The notes under the pieces were generated by a model. That model searched no databases and was not told the DNA's origin. It saw only the letters and a program-made list of their open reading frames with translations. DNA of 64,000 nt. It comes from Actinomycetota bacterium (GTDB lineage: Bacteria > Actinomycetota > Humimicrobiia > Hakubellales > JAMDDV01). The DNA lies in contig JAMDDV010000045.1 of assembly GCA_023488455.1 (NCBI GenBank), positions 1 through 64,000 on the forward strand. Direction: 5' to 3'. The stretch's first letter is position 1; each line of letters begins with the position of its first letter. Shown in pieces: positions 1-8,517 of this stretch. Made by a program: the position numbers and the translations under genes.

Positions 1-99
1 GCTAATCCCCTTATAAAATTAAGGTTATTAAAGTTAAATGGAGAATGGGATGCATATTGGGAGCATCGTAATAAGGAGTTCGCTCAATATGCTGCTTAA
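1..99 (+). CDS. C-terminal end of a transposase-like protein, cut by the window edge
   Basis: An open frame runs in from the left edge and stops with TAA at 97-99, leaving 32 residues. The tail contains a stretch N-G-E-W-D-A-Y-W that resembles the ends of some DDE transposases, but too little is present to name a family. It sits about 20 bases from the broken end of the ATPase gene on the other strand, which fits an insertion element whose right end lies near 100-125. The identification is tentative and rests on resemblance and context. Confidence 0.3.
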   Translation, partial: ANPLIKLRLLKLNGEWDAYWEHRNKEFAQYAA

Positions 100-121
100 T
101 GCTCTCACGGAAAAGGAGATG

Positions 122-433
122 CTAACGGAACTCCAAATAAGTTTCAAAAATTTTTTGAAGTAGTATAGAATCTATTTGTGTAAATCGTGGGTCCTCAAAA
201 TTAACAAACAGTATATTTTTTTTATCTATACCTTTTTCCATTAATAACTTTGCCAATTGCTTCATTATGTATGACTTTCCACTTCGTCTGGCACCTGTTA
301 TTACTGTTACTTGTTTAGTCGTAATTAACTTTTCTAATCTTTCTAAATAGTAGTTTCTATTAATCCCAGTATCCTGTGACTTATTCCAAAAATTCCAGTC
401 ATTTAATATGGTAATTATCTCAGATTTATTCAT
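122..433 (-). pseudogene. Truncated AAA+ ATPase (DUF4143-type family), N-terminal part only
   Basis: The product is 103 residues from the ATG at 433. Its N-terminal pattern, including a W-N-F-W segment and a Walker A motif G-A-R-R-S-G-K-S, is typical of the ATPases with a C-terminal DUF4143 domain, which are usually about 400 residues. The frame ends at a TAG just after the strand that follows Walker A, so Walker B, the sensor regions and the whole C-terminal half are missing. The transposase-like tail at 1-99 lies directly beyond the break, so disruption by an insertion element is the simplest reading. An ATG further upstream (505) is possible, but it overlaps the -35 box and adds an atypical hydrophobic leader. 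Confidence 0.65.
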
Positions 434-476
434 ATTATTTATTAATATTATATAAAATATGTTGATTTTGTTTAGT

Positions 477-505
477 ATAGTATTTAATATTACACATTTT
501 GTCAA
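477..505 (-). promoter_or_regulatory. Sigma-70-like promoter of the truncated ATPase gene
   Basis: On the minus strand TTGACA (500-505) is followed after 17 bases by TACTAT (477-482), 44 bases upstream of the ATG at 433. The -35 box is perfect and the spacing ideal. It lies in the 85-base gap after flxA. Confidence 0.5.
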
Positions 506-518
506 TAAAAAGGTTAGT

Positions 519-1361
519 TTAGAGGTCGTTTGGTAATTCTTTTAGTTGGGCGAGGGTGAAGACGGGGCCGTCAACGCAGACGTATTTGTGACCGATCCCA
601 CACCTTCCGCACTTGCCGATACCGCACTTCATCCTTTTTTCAAGCGTGGTTATTATCTGCTCGTGTTTGAAGCCAAGTTTTTCCAGCTCCTCGAGCACGT
701 ACCTGATCATTATCGGCGGCCCGCAGGTGACGGCAACTGAGTTTTTTGGAGTCGGGGCAAGCTCTTTGAGCACGGCAGGGACGAAGCCGATGCGCCTGTC
801 CCAGCCAGGATATTCGTTGTCGATAGTGAGCACGACGTCAAGGTTCTCGCTGCATTCCCACTCTTTTCTATCATCCATGTAGCACATATCACCCGGTGTT
901 TTGCATCCGTAGAGTAGCTGGATGTCGCCGTAGTCCTTTTTATTATCCAGCAGGTAAACCAGCAGTGATCGCAGAGGAGCCATGCCGATCCCGCCGCCAA
1001 TTATGTAGACATCCTTGCCCTTCATATCGTCAACTGGGAACCAGTTGCCAAGCGGTCCCCTGAAACCGAGCCGATCACCATCACGCAGTTCGTGGATTGC
1101 TGCCGTGTTTTCACCGATCTTCATTATGCTGAAGAGCATATGATCCTTGCGCGTGGGTGATGAGGCAAAACCGAATGTTGACTCTCCGAAACCGTATACG
1201 GAGAGCTGCGCAACCTGGCCTGGCATGTAAGTGAACGTATCCATCCTACCCGGATGCTCGAAAACAAGCTCAAAGGATTTAATGTTAGGTGTCTCGTTGA
1301 TCACCCTTTTTACTATGGCTGTTTCTGGTTTGTATGGGTTCTCGTAGATTTGATCGTTCAT
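519..1361 (-). CDS. flxA: FlxA-like FAD/NAD(P)H-binding oxidoreductase subunit
   Basis: This 280-residue protein has the ferredoxin-NADP reductase fold: an FAD-binding barrel, then an NAD(P)-binding domain with the glycine-rich run G-G-G-I-G-M-A-P-L-R and a C-G-P-P motif, then a C-terminal four-cysteine [2Fe-2S] cluster (C-G-I-G-K-C-G-R-C and a later C). Family knowledge makes it the subunit that exchanges hydride with NAD(P)H in FlxABCD-HdrABC complexes and in group 3b hydrogenases. It is the last gene of hdrCBA-flxDCBA and overlaps flxB by four bases. It is a paralogue of the hydrogenase subunit at 8517-9362; its neighbours assign it to the Hdr complex. Confidence 0.85.
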   Translation of the reverse strand: MNDQIYENPYKPETAIVKRVINETPNIKSFELVFEHPGRMDTFTYMPGQVAQLSVYGFGESTFGFASSPTRKDHMLFSIMKIGENTAAIHELRDGDRLGFRGPLGNWFPVDDMKGKDVYIIGGGIGMAPLRSLLVYLLDNKKDYGDIQLLYGCKTPGDMCYMDDRKEWECSENLDVVLTIDNEYPGWDRRIGFVPAVLKELAPTPKNSVAVTCGPPIMIRYVLEELEKLGFKHEQIITTLEKRMKCGIGKCGRCGIGHKYVCVDGPVFTLAQLKELPNDL

Positions 1362-2398
1362 CTATCCATGTTCCTCTTAAGGACATCCCTGATGTCTATT
1401 CCAACAGGGCAGGCTGCTATGCACCTGCCGCACCCCGTGCAGAGATATTCGTTAAAGTTCCGCGGGTAATAGCTGAATTTGTGGTTAAACCTGTTCTTGA
1501 ATCTTTTATCCCTGGTATCCCTCGGGTTATGTCCGCTTGCCTCAAGTGTAAAGAGCGGAAACATACATGCGTCCCAGCTTCTTGTCCTCTCTCCAGCAAG
1601 GCCAAACCTGTCATCGGTTATATTGAAGCAGTGGCATGTCGGGCAGAGATATGTACATATACCGCAGTTCAGGCAGGCAGAAGATAGATCCTCCCATATG
1701 GTATCTTCAAAGTTTGCAAGCAGTTTCTCCTTTATGCCGCTCAGTTCGATCCTTTCGATCGCAGATTCTGTTTTTTTTGCTATTTCTTCTGATCTTGCTA
1801 TATTTTTTTCGTCTGCGGTCGCGAACTGGTTCATCGATAGTATCTCCTCACCCGCAGGTGAGAGCGATTTTGCGAGAAAAGAATTACCATCGTCGTCTAG
1901 GCTTACCAGAATTATATCAGAATAGGTCTCATCAAATGGGCCGCAGCCAACGCTTGTGCAGAAACAGGTCGAAAGCGGATTTGTGCATCCGATCGTTACG
2001 AAGATTGCATTTTCCTTCCTTTTATTGAAGTAGGGGTCCTTGAATTCTCCTCCCGAATATAGGTTATCAAAGAGCTTGACCGCCTTAACATCGCATGGTC
2101 TTGCCCCAAAGATGAGCCTTGTCTCATATTCCAGATTTGTATCGACCTCAATTGAAGTCGGCTTGAACGGATCCTCCAGATCCTTTTTGTATTCGTATCT
2201 GAGCAGAAGTTCTGTCTGCGGGAATGTCATCTCCTTTGTGGATAGCCTGGTGTTTCCATTGGCTGCTGCGAAGGTCGATTCATCTCCAGCAAAGCAGGTA
2301 GAACCGTGCTGTGCAGAGGGCAGATATACGGAATAGTTTGATTTCAGTTCGCTTAACAGCGGATTAATATTCTCTTTTCTTAAAATTTTATAAACCAA
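1358..2398 (-). CDS. flxB: FlxB-like iron-sulfur subunit (4Fe-4S dicluster)
   Basis: The 346-residue protein is related to the beta subunit of group 3b hydrogenases. The middle carries a C-D-V-K-A segment and a cysteine-rich C-F-C-T-S stretch. The C-terminal part has two ferredoxin motifs (C-L-N-C-G-I-C-T-Y-L-C-P and C-T-G-C-G-R-C-I-A-A-C-P). It probably passes electrons between the flavin of FlxA and the Hdr clusters. The start is TTG at 2398, preceded by AAGGGG at a good distance. It is a close structural twin of the protein at 7471-8517 in the divergent hydrogenase operon. Confidence 0.8.
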   Translation of the reverse strand: MVYKILRKENINPLLSELKSNYSVYLPSAQHGSTCFAGDESTFAAANGNTRLSTKEMTFPQTELLLRYEYKKDLEDPFKPTSIEVDTNLEYETRLIFGARPCDVKAVKLFDNLYSGGEFKDPYFNKRKENAIFVTIGCTNPLSTCFCTSVGCGPFDETYSDIILVSLDDDGNSFLAKSLSPAGEEILSMNQFATADEKNIARSEEIAKKTESAIERIELSGIKEKLLANFEDTIWEDLSSACLNCGICTYLCPTCHCFNITDDRFGLAGERTRSWDACMFPLFTLEASGHNPRDTRDKRFKNRFNHKFSYYPRNFNEYLCTGCGRCIAACPVGIDIRDVLKRNMDR

Positions 2399-2411
2399 AT
2401 TTACCCCTTGT

Positions 2412-3368
2412 TCAAGGAATGTTTTCCTCAGTTTTCTTGAACGTCAGGAGCGGCGGCTGTTCATCGATATTCTTGCCTGCGACGTATCCAAATAATCTCT
2501 CGACTATCTCATCGTTCTTTCTGAACAAAAGCGAGATCGGGATGTTCATGGGGCAGACCCGCTCGCACTCCTGACAGCCGGTACACCTTCCAATGAGATG
2601 TGTTGCCCTTATCATGTGAAACATTGCATTTTCCTGGAAGGTTGTTCTTTCGCTCAGCCATTTGGGATCGCGGGTGTTTGCCAGGCAGTTGAACTGGCAG
2701 TAGCACATGGGGCATGCATTTCGACAGGCGTAACATCTTATACACCTTTCGAACTCAGTGCGCCAGAAGTCAAACAGCTCATCGCTTGACTTCGACTGAA
2801 GTTCGAGCACATCAAAATAGCCATCTTTTGTTGCAATTGGAGGTTTTTCGAAGTCACCTGCTGCCTCATCCATTGTTGCTGGTTCATGGTAAGAACATGA
2901 TAAACACTTATCAAATACCGCCTCCTCGAGTGGCACCTCGATATCTTTATCTTCATCATACGAATTAATGATTAAGGTGGAACCTTCAACCCTCGCTGCC
3001 CTTATTGGGAGTCCATTTAGTTTTCTTTCTACCTTCTTGGGATGTATTGTGCCTAAACAGGGCATAGCGAGCACGAAAAGATCCTCTCTTCTTACCCTTT
3101 CTTCCACGATTAACTGGTTAATCGCCCGGCTGTCGCAACCCTTTACGACCAGGCCTATTTTCCCCTTGTAGTAAGTGAGATATTGCGGGAGACTTTGTGA
3201 GCTGAAGAATCCATACTCGAATCTCTCTACGTCATCTGCCTTTCTGATGAATAATGGGGAATTAGAGATTGGATTAACACCTTTCTGGTAACCTATGATA
3301 AGGTCGAGCTCATCAAGCTTATTTTTTAATATGTCCTTTGTTCTGTCTAATAGATCAGTGTTTAGCAT
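2412..3368 (-). CDS. flxC: FlxC-like iron-sulfur subunit
   Basis: This protein of about 318 residues has an N-terminal domain like the F420-hydrogenase/formate dehydrogenase beta family (G-L-V-V-K-G-C-D-S-R-A). Two ferredoxin motifs follow (C-I-R-C-Y-A-C-R-N-A-C-P with extra cysteines, and C-T-G-C-Q-E-C-E-R-V-C-P). It lies between flxD and flxB and should be an electron-wiring subunit of the FlxABCD-HdrABC complex. I chose the ATG at 3368, eight bases after AAGGAA; a TTG one codon earlier is also possible. It contains no obvious hydrogenase or formate dehydrogenase active site. Confidence 0.75.
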   Translation of the reverse strand: MLNTDLLDRTKDILKNKLDELDLIIGYQKGVNPISNSPLFIRKADDVERFEYGFFSSQSLPQYLTYYKGKIGLVVKGCDSRAINQLIVEERVRREDLFVLAMPCLGTIHPKKVERKLNGLPIRAARVEGSTLIINSYDEDKDIEVPLEEAVFDKCLSCSYHEPATMDEAAGDFEKPPIATKDGYFDVLELQSKSSDELFDFWRTEFERCIRCYACRNACPMCYCQFNCLANTRDPKWLSERTTFQENAMFHMIRATHLIGRCTGCQECERVCPMNIPISLLFRKNDEIVERLFGYVAGKNIDEQPPLLTFKKTEENIP

Positions 3369-3378
3369 CAATTTTTCC

Positions 3379-3828
3379 TTATTTTATGGATACTGGCCCT
3401 AACTCCTGAATTCTTTGCGTAAACTCGGTTATTGTTTCCTGCCACTTTGTGCCTTCTGTTGCCGATATCCAGGTATATTTAAACCTATCTGGTTCTATGC
3501 CGAGAAATGGCAGGAAGTTCTTGAGCACCTCTAATCTCCTTCTCGCGTAATAGTTTCCCTCGACGTAATGGCAGTCTCCAGGGTGACAGCCAGATACTAA
3601 CACGCCGTCCGCACCATCGAAGAATGCGCGCAGGGGAAACAGCAGGTTCAACCTTCCTGAGCAGGGTATCCTTATGATCCTGAAATCATATGGCTGTTTC
3701 AGTCGTGCAACACCTGCGCTGTCAGCACCTGCATAGGAACACCAGTTGCAGAGAAATGCAACTATCTTGACTGGTCTTCCTGTGTTTTCGACTGAAGTTT
3801 TATCAGTTTCTTCTACTACATCTACCAT
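3379..3828 (-). CDS. flxD: MvhD/FlxD-type delta subunit linking HdrA to the Flx module
   Basis: The 149-residue protein matches the MvhD family: an early F-L-C-N-W-C motif, I-P-C-S-G-R in the middle and V-S-G-C-H-P-G-D-C-H-Y for cluster binding. In methanogens and anaerobic bacteria this small [2Fe-2S] protein bridges HdrA and its electron-input partner. It starts four bases after hdrA ends and is followed at once by flxC, so it sits where Hdr and Flx genes join. In many genomes this domain is fused to HdrA; here it is separate. Confidence 0.85.
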   Translation of the reverse strand: MVDVVEETDKTSVENTGRPVKIVAFLCNWCSYAGADSAGVARLKQPYDFRIIRIPCSGRLNLLFPLRAFFDGADGVLVSGCHPGDCHYVEGNYYARRRLEVLKNFLPFLGIEPDRFKYTWISATEGTKWQETITEFTQRIQELGPVSIK

Positions 3829-3831
3829 AGT

Positions 3832-5787
3832 TTAAACAAACAACCCTTCCAGTTCGTTTATTAACTGTTCGTCGCTGAAGCCGCTCAGGTCTATCGCACC
3901 GGTTGGACACGCCGCAGTGCATGTCCCGCATCCCTGGCAAACAGAACTGATAACATTTGCGACCTCGCATCCATTTCTCAATAAAGCCTTTTCGATTGCC
4001 TTGTACGGGCAGACCTTCTGGCACTTAAAGCATCCGGCGCATCTGCTGCTGTTAACAAATGCGACCAGGGGGCTTGATTCCAGCTTATCTTTTGAGAGCA
4101 GACTCAGTGCCTTTGCTGCTGCAGCACTACCCTGTGCGACGCTCGCTGGGATGTCCTTTGGCCCCTGACATGTTCCAGCTAAAAATATTCCAGCTGTATT
4201 GGTCTCAACAGGCTTCAACTTGGGATGACCCTCTACCAGGAATCCATAGCTATCGTAAGATATATTCAGCTTCTGGGCGAGCTCCGCCGCTCCTGGCGAT
4301 GATGTAAGGCCGACGGACAGCACTACGAGATCCGCTTCTATGTCAACCTGCTCGCCGAGCAGGGTATTAACTCCTCTTACGATCAACTTATCACCTTTTT
4401 TGAATATCCTTGAGACCCTTCCTCTTATATACTGCGCCCCATAATTCTCTCGCGCCCTGTCGATAAACTCCTCGTATTCCTTTCCCGTGGCGCGAACATC
4501 AATGTAGAAGAGATAGGGAGTGGAGTCAGGCAGATGCTCCTTTGTGAGTATCGCATGTTTGGCCATTATCATGCAGCAGACGGATGAACAGTAAGGCCTC
4601 CCGACGGAGTTGTCCCTGGAACCGATACAGGAGAGAAATACCACGTTCTTCGGCTCCTGGTTGTTCGACGGCCTCAGGATGTGGCCATGCGATGGTCCTG
4701 AGGCGCACATCATTCTTTCGTACTGAAGCGTGGTGACGACATCATCATATCTCCCATAACCGTATTCGACGTACTGACTTGCATCAAATATGTCGTTTCC
4801 TATGGCAACAATAATTGCACCGACCTTTCGCTCGAATATTTCATCCTTCATATCAAAATCTATGGCACCAGCAGGGCATACCTTTTTGCAGTTTCCGCAT
4901 TTGCCTTCTGTTATGAACCTGCAAACAGTTCCATCTATCACAACGCGGTTTGGTATTGCCTGCGGGAAGGCTTTATTTATTGCCCTGGTCTTGCCGATCC
5001 CCTGGTTGAACTTATCAGGTATCCGTGTGGGGCATTTTGAAATGCATTGCTCGCAACCAGTGCATTTTGACCAGTCTACAAAAGTTGCTTTTTTTCTTAT
5101 CTTGACGGTGAAGTTACCCACGTAACCGCTGACATCCTCGATCTCGGAGTATGCAAACAGCTCGATGTTCTCATCAGAAGCGACATCCACCATCTTTGGG
5201 GTGAGAATGCACGCAGAGCAGTCTATGGTCGGGAAAGTCTTGTCAAGCATTGCCATCTTACCGCCGATGGTCTGATCTCTTTCCACAAGTACCACCTTAT
5301 GACCACCGGCCGCTGCGTCTAGTGCAGCCTGGATCCCGGCGATGCCTCCTCCAATTACCAGCACGTCTTTACTGATCTCAAAGGTAGTTGAGAAAAGCTC
5401 TCTGTTCATTGCCACTTTGTAAACGGCTTTCTTGACAAGGTCTATGGCTTTATCCGTGGTATCTTCCATATCCGAGTGTATCCAGGAGCAGTGCTCGCGT
5501 ATATTGGCCATTTCAAACATATATGGATTCAACCCGCCTCTTTTTATCGCGCGCTGGAAGGTAGGCTCGTGCATCTTTGGTGAGCAGGACGCGACCACAA
5601 CCCTGTCGAGGTCGTGCTCCTTTATCGCCTTTATTATCAGGTCCTGACCGTTTTCTGAGCACATGTATGTGTAGTCGGTCGAGTAAACGACGAACGGAAA
5701 TTTGTATGCCTCCTGGGATACCTTCTTGCAGTCAACAGTTCCTGCGATGTTAGAGCCGCAGTGACATATGAACACGCCTATTCTCAT
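3832..5787 (-). CDS. hdrA: HdrA, flavin-containing bifurcating subunit of heterodisulfide reductase
   Basis: The product is 651 residues, the usual length of a single HdrA. The N-terminal region is cysteine-bearing, the FAD site G-G-G-I-A-G is at residues 146-151, and a cysteine-rich insertion (D-C-S-A-C) follows. Ferredoxin-type motifs are C-T-G-C-E-Q-C-I-S-K-C-P and C-G-N-C-K-K-V-C-P in the middle and a classical pair at the C terminus. HdrA carries the flavin that splits electron pairs between a high-potential and a low-potential acceptor. It overlaps hdrB by four bases (ATGA) and continues to flxD, so the complex is probably made as one unit. The partner ferredoxin and the natural disulfide are not identified here. 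Confidence 0.93.
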   Translation of the reverse strand: MRIGVFICHCGSNIAGTVDCKKVSQEAYKFPFVVYSTDYTYMCSENGQDLIIKAIKEHDLDRVVVASCSPKMHEPTFQRAIKRGGLNPYMFEMANIREHCSWIHSDMEDTTDKAIDLVKKAVYKVAMNRELFSTTFEISKDVLVIGGGIAGIQAALDAAAGGHKVVLVERDQTIGGKMAMLDKTFPTIDCSACILTPKMVDVASDENIELFAYSEIEDVSGYVGNFTVKIRKKATFVDWSKCTGCEQCISKCPTRIPDKFNQGIGKTRAINKAFPQAIPNRVVIDGTVCRFITEGKCGNCKKVCPAGAIDFDMKDEIFERKVGAIIVAIGNDIFDASQYVEYGYGRYDDVVTTLQYERMMCASGPSHGHILRPSNNQEPKNVVFLSCIGSRDNSVGRPYCSSVCCMIMAKHAILTKEHLPDSTPYLFYIDVRATGKEYEEFIDRARENYGAQYIRGRVSRIFKKGDKLIVRGVNTLLGEQVDIEADLVVLSVGLTSSPGAAELAQKLNISYDSYGFLVEGHPKLKPVETNTAGIFLAGTCQGPKDIPASVAQGSAAAAKALSLLSKDKLESSPLVAFVNSSRCAGCFKCQKVCPYKAIEKALLRNGCEVANVISSVCQGCGTCTAACPTGAIDLSGFSDEQLINELEGLFV

Positions 5788-6683
5788 ACCGCAACCTTCT
5801 TGAAATCTTTTACTTTTTCGCTCAATATCTCCCTTGAGCTGACCAGGTGTTTATTGAGCATCAGCTTTGAGTAACCTATCCCAAAGGAGAGCCCAAGCAA
5901 CTGTGTGAAATACAGCACAGGTATTTTGTAATTTGTCCTGTATTTGCTGTTTGTCTGTCCTTCACGCATATCCAGGTTTTGCTGGCAGAGTGGACATGCC
6001 ACTGCGATGGCGTCAGCTCTACAGTCTACAGCCATCTCAAAGATATCGCGCGCTTTTTTTATAACAAACTCTATGTGCGGTGCTATGCCAAATGCTCCTC
6101 CGCAGCACTCCACTTTGTACTGGAAATCGACGGGCTCTGCACCACAGTGAAATATCAGCTCATCCATCGATATCGGGTTTTCGGCATCATCAAATTGAGT
6201 CACCTCAGGTGGCCGTGTGATAAGGCATCCGTAATAACAGGCAACCCTCAGACCTTCAAGTGGGACTTTAACAGCAGCTCTTATATCTTCCTCTTTTACT
6301 TCTTCATAGAAGGCCTGCAATATCGTTCTTACGCTGACACCTAGCTCGTAAGGCTCATCCAGCAGATTGTTAACTTCTTTAAAGAATTTTTCGTTTTTTC
6401 TCATCTCATAGTCGGTTGTCTTGAGGCGGTTATAACACGATGGACATGGTGTTGTCAGTGATGATGAGCCTGCTTTTTCTGCCAGGTAAAGGTTCCTTGC
6501 TGCAATGCCAGCAGCAAGTAGTTCATCAAGATTGTGCGCTGGGTGAGAACCGCAGCAGCTCCAGTCCTCGAGTTCACGCAGCTCTAATCCCACTGCAGCC
6601 GCAGCAGCTTTTGAAGAAACGTTAAATTCTTTTGCCATTGAATGCAGGGAACATCCAGGGTAGTAAGATAACACCTTATTCAA
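5784..6683 (-). CDS. hdrB: HdrB, CCG-domain catalytic subunit of heterodisulfide reductase
   Basis: The 299-residue protein has two CCG domains. The first includes P-G-C-S-L-H near the start, W-S-C-C-G-S-H and P-C-P-S-C; the second has Y-Y-G-C, V-E-C-C-G-G and A-C-P-L-C-Q. These cysteines bind the unusual noncubane [4Fe-4S] clusters that cleave disulfides in HdrB. Both sets look complete, so the protein should be catalytically competent. It overlaps hdrC and hdrA by four bases each. In a non-methanogen the substrate is unlikely to be CoM-S-S-CoB; a DsrC-like protein or another thiol pair is possible but not seen in the window. Confidence 0.93.
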   Translation of the reverse strand: MNKVLSYYPGCSLHSMAKEFNVSSKAAAAAVGLELRELEDWSCCGSHPAHNLDELLAAGIAARNLYLAEKAGSSSLTTPCPSCYNRLKTTDYEMRKNEKFFKEVNNLLDEPYELGVSVRTILQAFYEEVKEEDIRAAVKVPLEGLRVACYYGCLITRPPEVTQFDDAENPISMDELIFHCGAEPVDFQYKVECCGGAFGIAPHIEFVIKKARDIFEMAVDCRADAIAVACPLCQQNLDMREGQTNSKYRTNYKIPVLYFTQLLGLSFGIGYSKLMLNKHLVSSREILSEKVKDFKKVAV

Positions 6684-7225
6684 ATTTTCACCTTCGACCT
6701 CTGAAATATCCTTCTAAAGTCCGCAAGATCTTTAATCCTCTGGGGGAAGTATCCGATCTTGTTTTTAAGGAGAACCTTAGGTCCAACGGCTGCATTGGTA
6801 AATGGAGCACCAGAGGTCAGGTTATATGCGCTCACCAGTCCGACCTCGTAGACTCTGCCGTGTCTCTTTATGGACTTCAGAAAAGATTTATAAAAGGTCA
6901 GGATCTTCCTGTCCTTTATTATGTTATTTGAGATGGCCTCTCTAAGCATAACCGTCATAATATTGGCTATGTCGATTTCTTTGGGGCATCTTGTAGAGCA
7001 GGTATAGCATGTAGCACAGTACCATATGGTTTTTGAATTAAGTACCTTTTCGGTCTGACCAAGCCTTATTAACTCAATGACCTCGTTGGGATTTAGATCG
7101 AAGGTGAAGTCCATCGGGCAACCTGCCGTACATTTGCCGCATTGATAGCATTTTGAAAGAGAGGTTTGCGCCTTCTCCTCTATTGACCTTAAAAAATTTT
7201 TGTCCATAGCATTAATTTTGAACAT
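6680..7225 (-). CDS. hdrC: HdrC, two-cluster ferredoxin subunit of heterodisulfide reductase
   Basis: The 181-residue protein carries two [4Fe-4S] motifs, C-Y-Q-C-G-K-C-T-A-G-C-P and C-A-T-C-Y-T-C-S-T-R-C-P, in the N-terminal half, followed by a helical tail. HdrC relays electrons from HdrA to the catalytic clusters in HdrB. It is the first gene of the seven-gene hdrCBA-flxDCBA operon and shares its upstream region with the divergent hydrogenase operon. I see no membrane anchor, which fits the soluble HdrABC type rather than HdrDE. Confidence 0.9.
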   Translation of the reverse strand: MFKINAMDKNFLRSIEEKAQTSLSKCYQCGKCTAGCPMDFTFDLNPNEVIELIRLGQTEKVLNSKTIWYCATCYTCSTRCPKEIDIANIMTVMLREAISNNIIKDRKILTFYKSFLKSIKRHGRVYEVGLVSAYNLTSGAPFTNAAVGPKVLLKNKIGYFPQRIKDLADFRRIFQRSKVKI

Positions 7226-7281
7226 GGCTTATCAAACTATAGCCACGAAATTTAGCATATTTATCTCTCAAATTCAATTAA

Positions 7282-7299
7282 AAGTGTTAAATTTCACAA
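7282..7299. promoter_or_regulatory. Rex-like operator, proximal to hdrC
   Basis: The 18-base site AAGTGTTAAATTTCACAA keeps a complete right half (TTCACAA) of the Rex consensus TTGTGAA-N4-TTCACAA and GTG of the left half. It lies 57 bases upstream of hdrC. Its centre is 43 bases, about four helical turns, from the better site at 7325-7342, so the two could act together. It is the weaker of the pair. Confidence 0.4.
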
Positions 7300-7324
7300 A
7301 ATAAGTAACAACTTTGAGACAAAC

Positions 7325-7342
7325 TTGTGTATATATTCACAA
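7325..7342. promoter_or_regulatory. Rex-like operator between the hdr and hydrogenase operons
   Basis: TTGTGTATATATTCACAA matches the 18-base Rex operator consensus (TTGTGAA-N4-TTCACAA) at all but one fixed position. Rex is a NADH/NAD+ sensing repressor found in Actinomycetota, Firmicutes and other bacteria. The site lies in the 245-base spacer between two divergent operons that both encode NAD(P)H-reacting enzymes, which supports the assignment. No rex gene is in the window. Confidence 0.55.
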
Positions 7343-7470
7343 TATTATTGAATAGGTTTTTCAATCCTGTTATTATGCACAAGATATGATTTAGGGACTT
7401 GATGACGCAGGACGCTTTAAGGTTTTTAATTTTTTGTTTATAGATCATAAAAGAGGAGGATCAAGAGTTA

Positions 7471-8517
7471 ATGTTATATAAGACCTTACCTAAGAATGAA
7501 TTGAAGCCTTTTGTGGAGGGGTTGATAAGGGATTATAGAGTTGTTGGCCCGAAGAAGATAAACAGCCAGCACATCCTGAGCGATATATCCAGGTTTGAAG
7601 ATCTTGACCTGGATTATCATATGACCATATTGCCTCCCAAAAAATACTTCTTCCCGCAAAAGGAAACTCTGTTTAATTATTCGATAGGAGATAAGATCGA
7701 GATAAAGGAGACTCTTGAAACAGAGCCAGTGATACTGTTCGGCTTGCACTCCTGTGACATAAAGGGCATCGAGATGCTTGACTATGTCTTTACCAACAGG
7801 TATGTGGATCCCTATTATGCAGAGCGCCGCAGGAAAAATATCATAATAGGGATAGACTGCGAGCCCAGCGACACATGCTTTTGCAAGAGCATGGATGCTG
7901 ACCAGGTAGACAGCGGCTTTGACCTTTTCTTAGTCGATTTGGGAGAAAGATACCTCGCGAGAATTGAAACGAGCATGGGAGATTATCTGTTGAACATGTA
8001 CACCAAGATACCGTATTACAGGTATCTGACCTCTGAAAATGATCCTTATAACGATATTGCTGCGTACAAGAACAAGATCAAGAAACACAGTGAGAAGTTT
8101 ACGCTCGAGATAGAGGCAGCTGAACTCGCAGACCTCATGGATCTCTCATATGAATCAAGAGTCTGGGAGGATACGGCAAAGGTGTGTTTCGGATGCGGAG
8201 GGTGTTCTTTTGTATGTCCTACCTGTTACTGTTTTAATGTAGTGGATAACGTTGATCTGAGTATGACGATGGGTCAGAGAGAGAGACAGTGGGACTCCTG
8301 CCTCCTGACTGATTTTGCCAGGGTTGCTGGTGGTCATAATTTCAGAGAAGACCGCGCGACCAGGCTGAAGCTCCGCTATTATCACAAGCAAAAGGGGTTT
8401 GTTGAGATGTATGGCAGGCCTGCATGTGTCGGATGCGGAAGGTGCATTCTTTACTGCCCTGCTAAGATCAACAAGGTCGAAGTACTCAAGATGATAAAAG
8501 GTGAGGTGAGGGTCTGA
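7471..8517 (+). CDS. hydB: [NiFe] hydrogenase beta subunit, iron-sulfur (HydB-like)
   Basis: The 348-residue protein has the sulfhydrogenase beta architecture: an N-terminal domain with H-S-C-D-I-K, a C-F-C-K-S stretch, then two ferredoxin motifs (C-F-G-C-G-G-C-S-F-V-C-P and C-V-G-C-G-R-C-I-L-Y-C-P). It wires the flavin subunit to the hydrogenase core. GAGGAGG lies just before the ATG. It is the first gene of hydBGDA, the same order as in Pyrococcus sulfhydrogenase, and overlaps hydG by one base (TGATG). It is a paralogue of flxB on the divergent operon. Confidence 0.88.
   Translation: MLYKTLPKNELKPFVEGLIRDYRVVGPKKINSQHILSDISRFEDLDLDYHMTILPPKKYFFPQKETLFNYSIGDKIEIKETLETEPVILFGLHSCDIKGIEMLDYVFTNRYVDPYYAERRRKNIIIGIDCEPSDTCFCKSMDADQVDSGFDLFLVDLGERYLARIETSMGDYLLNMYTKIPYYRYLTSENDPYNDIAAYKNKIKKHSEKFTLEIEAAELADLMDLSYESRVWEDTAKVCFGCGGCSFVCPTCYCFNVVDNVDLSMTMGQRERQWDSCLLTDFARVAGGHNFREDRATRLKLRYYHKQKGFVEMYGRPACVGCGRCILYCPAKINKVEVLKMIKGEVRV

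Noticed and set aside
1479..1925. Open plus-strand frames within the flxB region
   Set aside because: They are antisense to a well-supported iron-sulfur protein and show no family motif.
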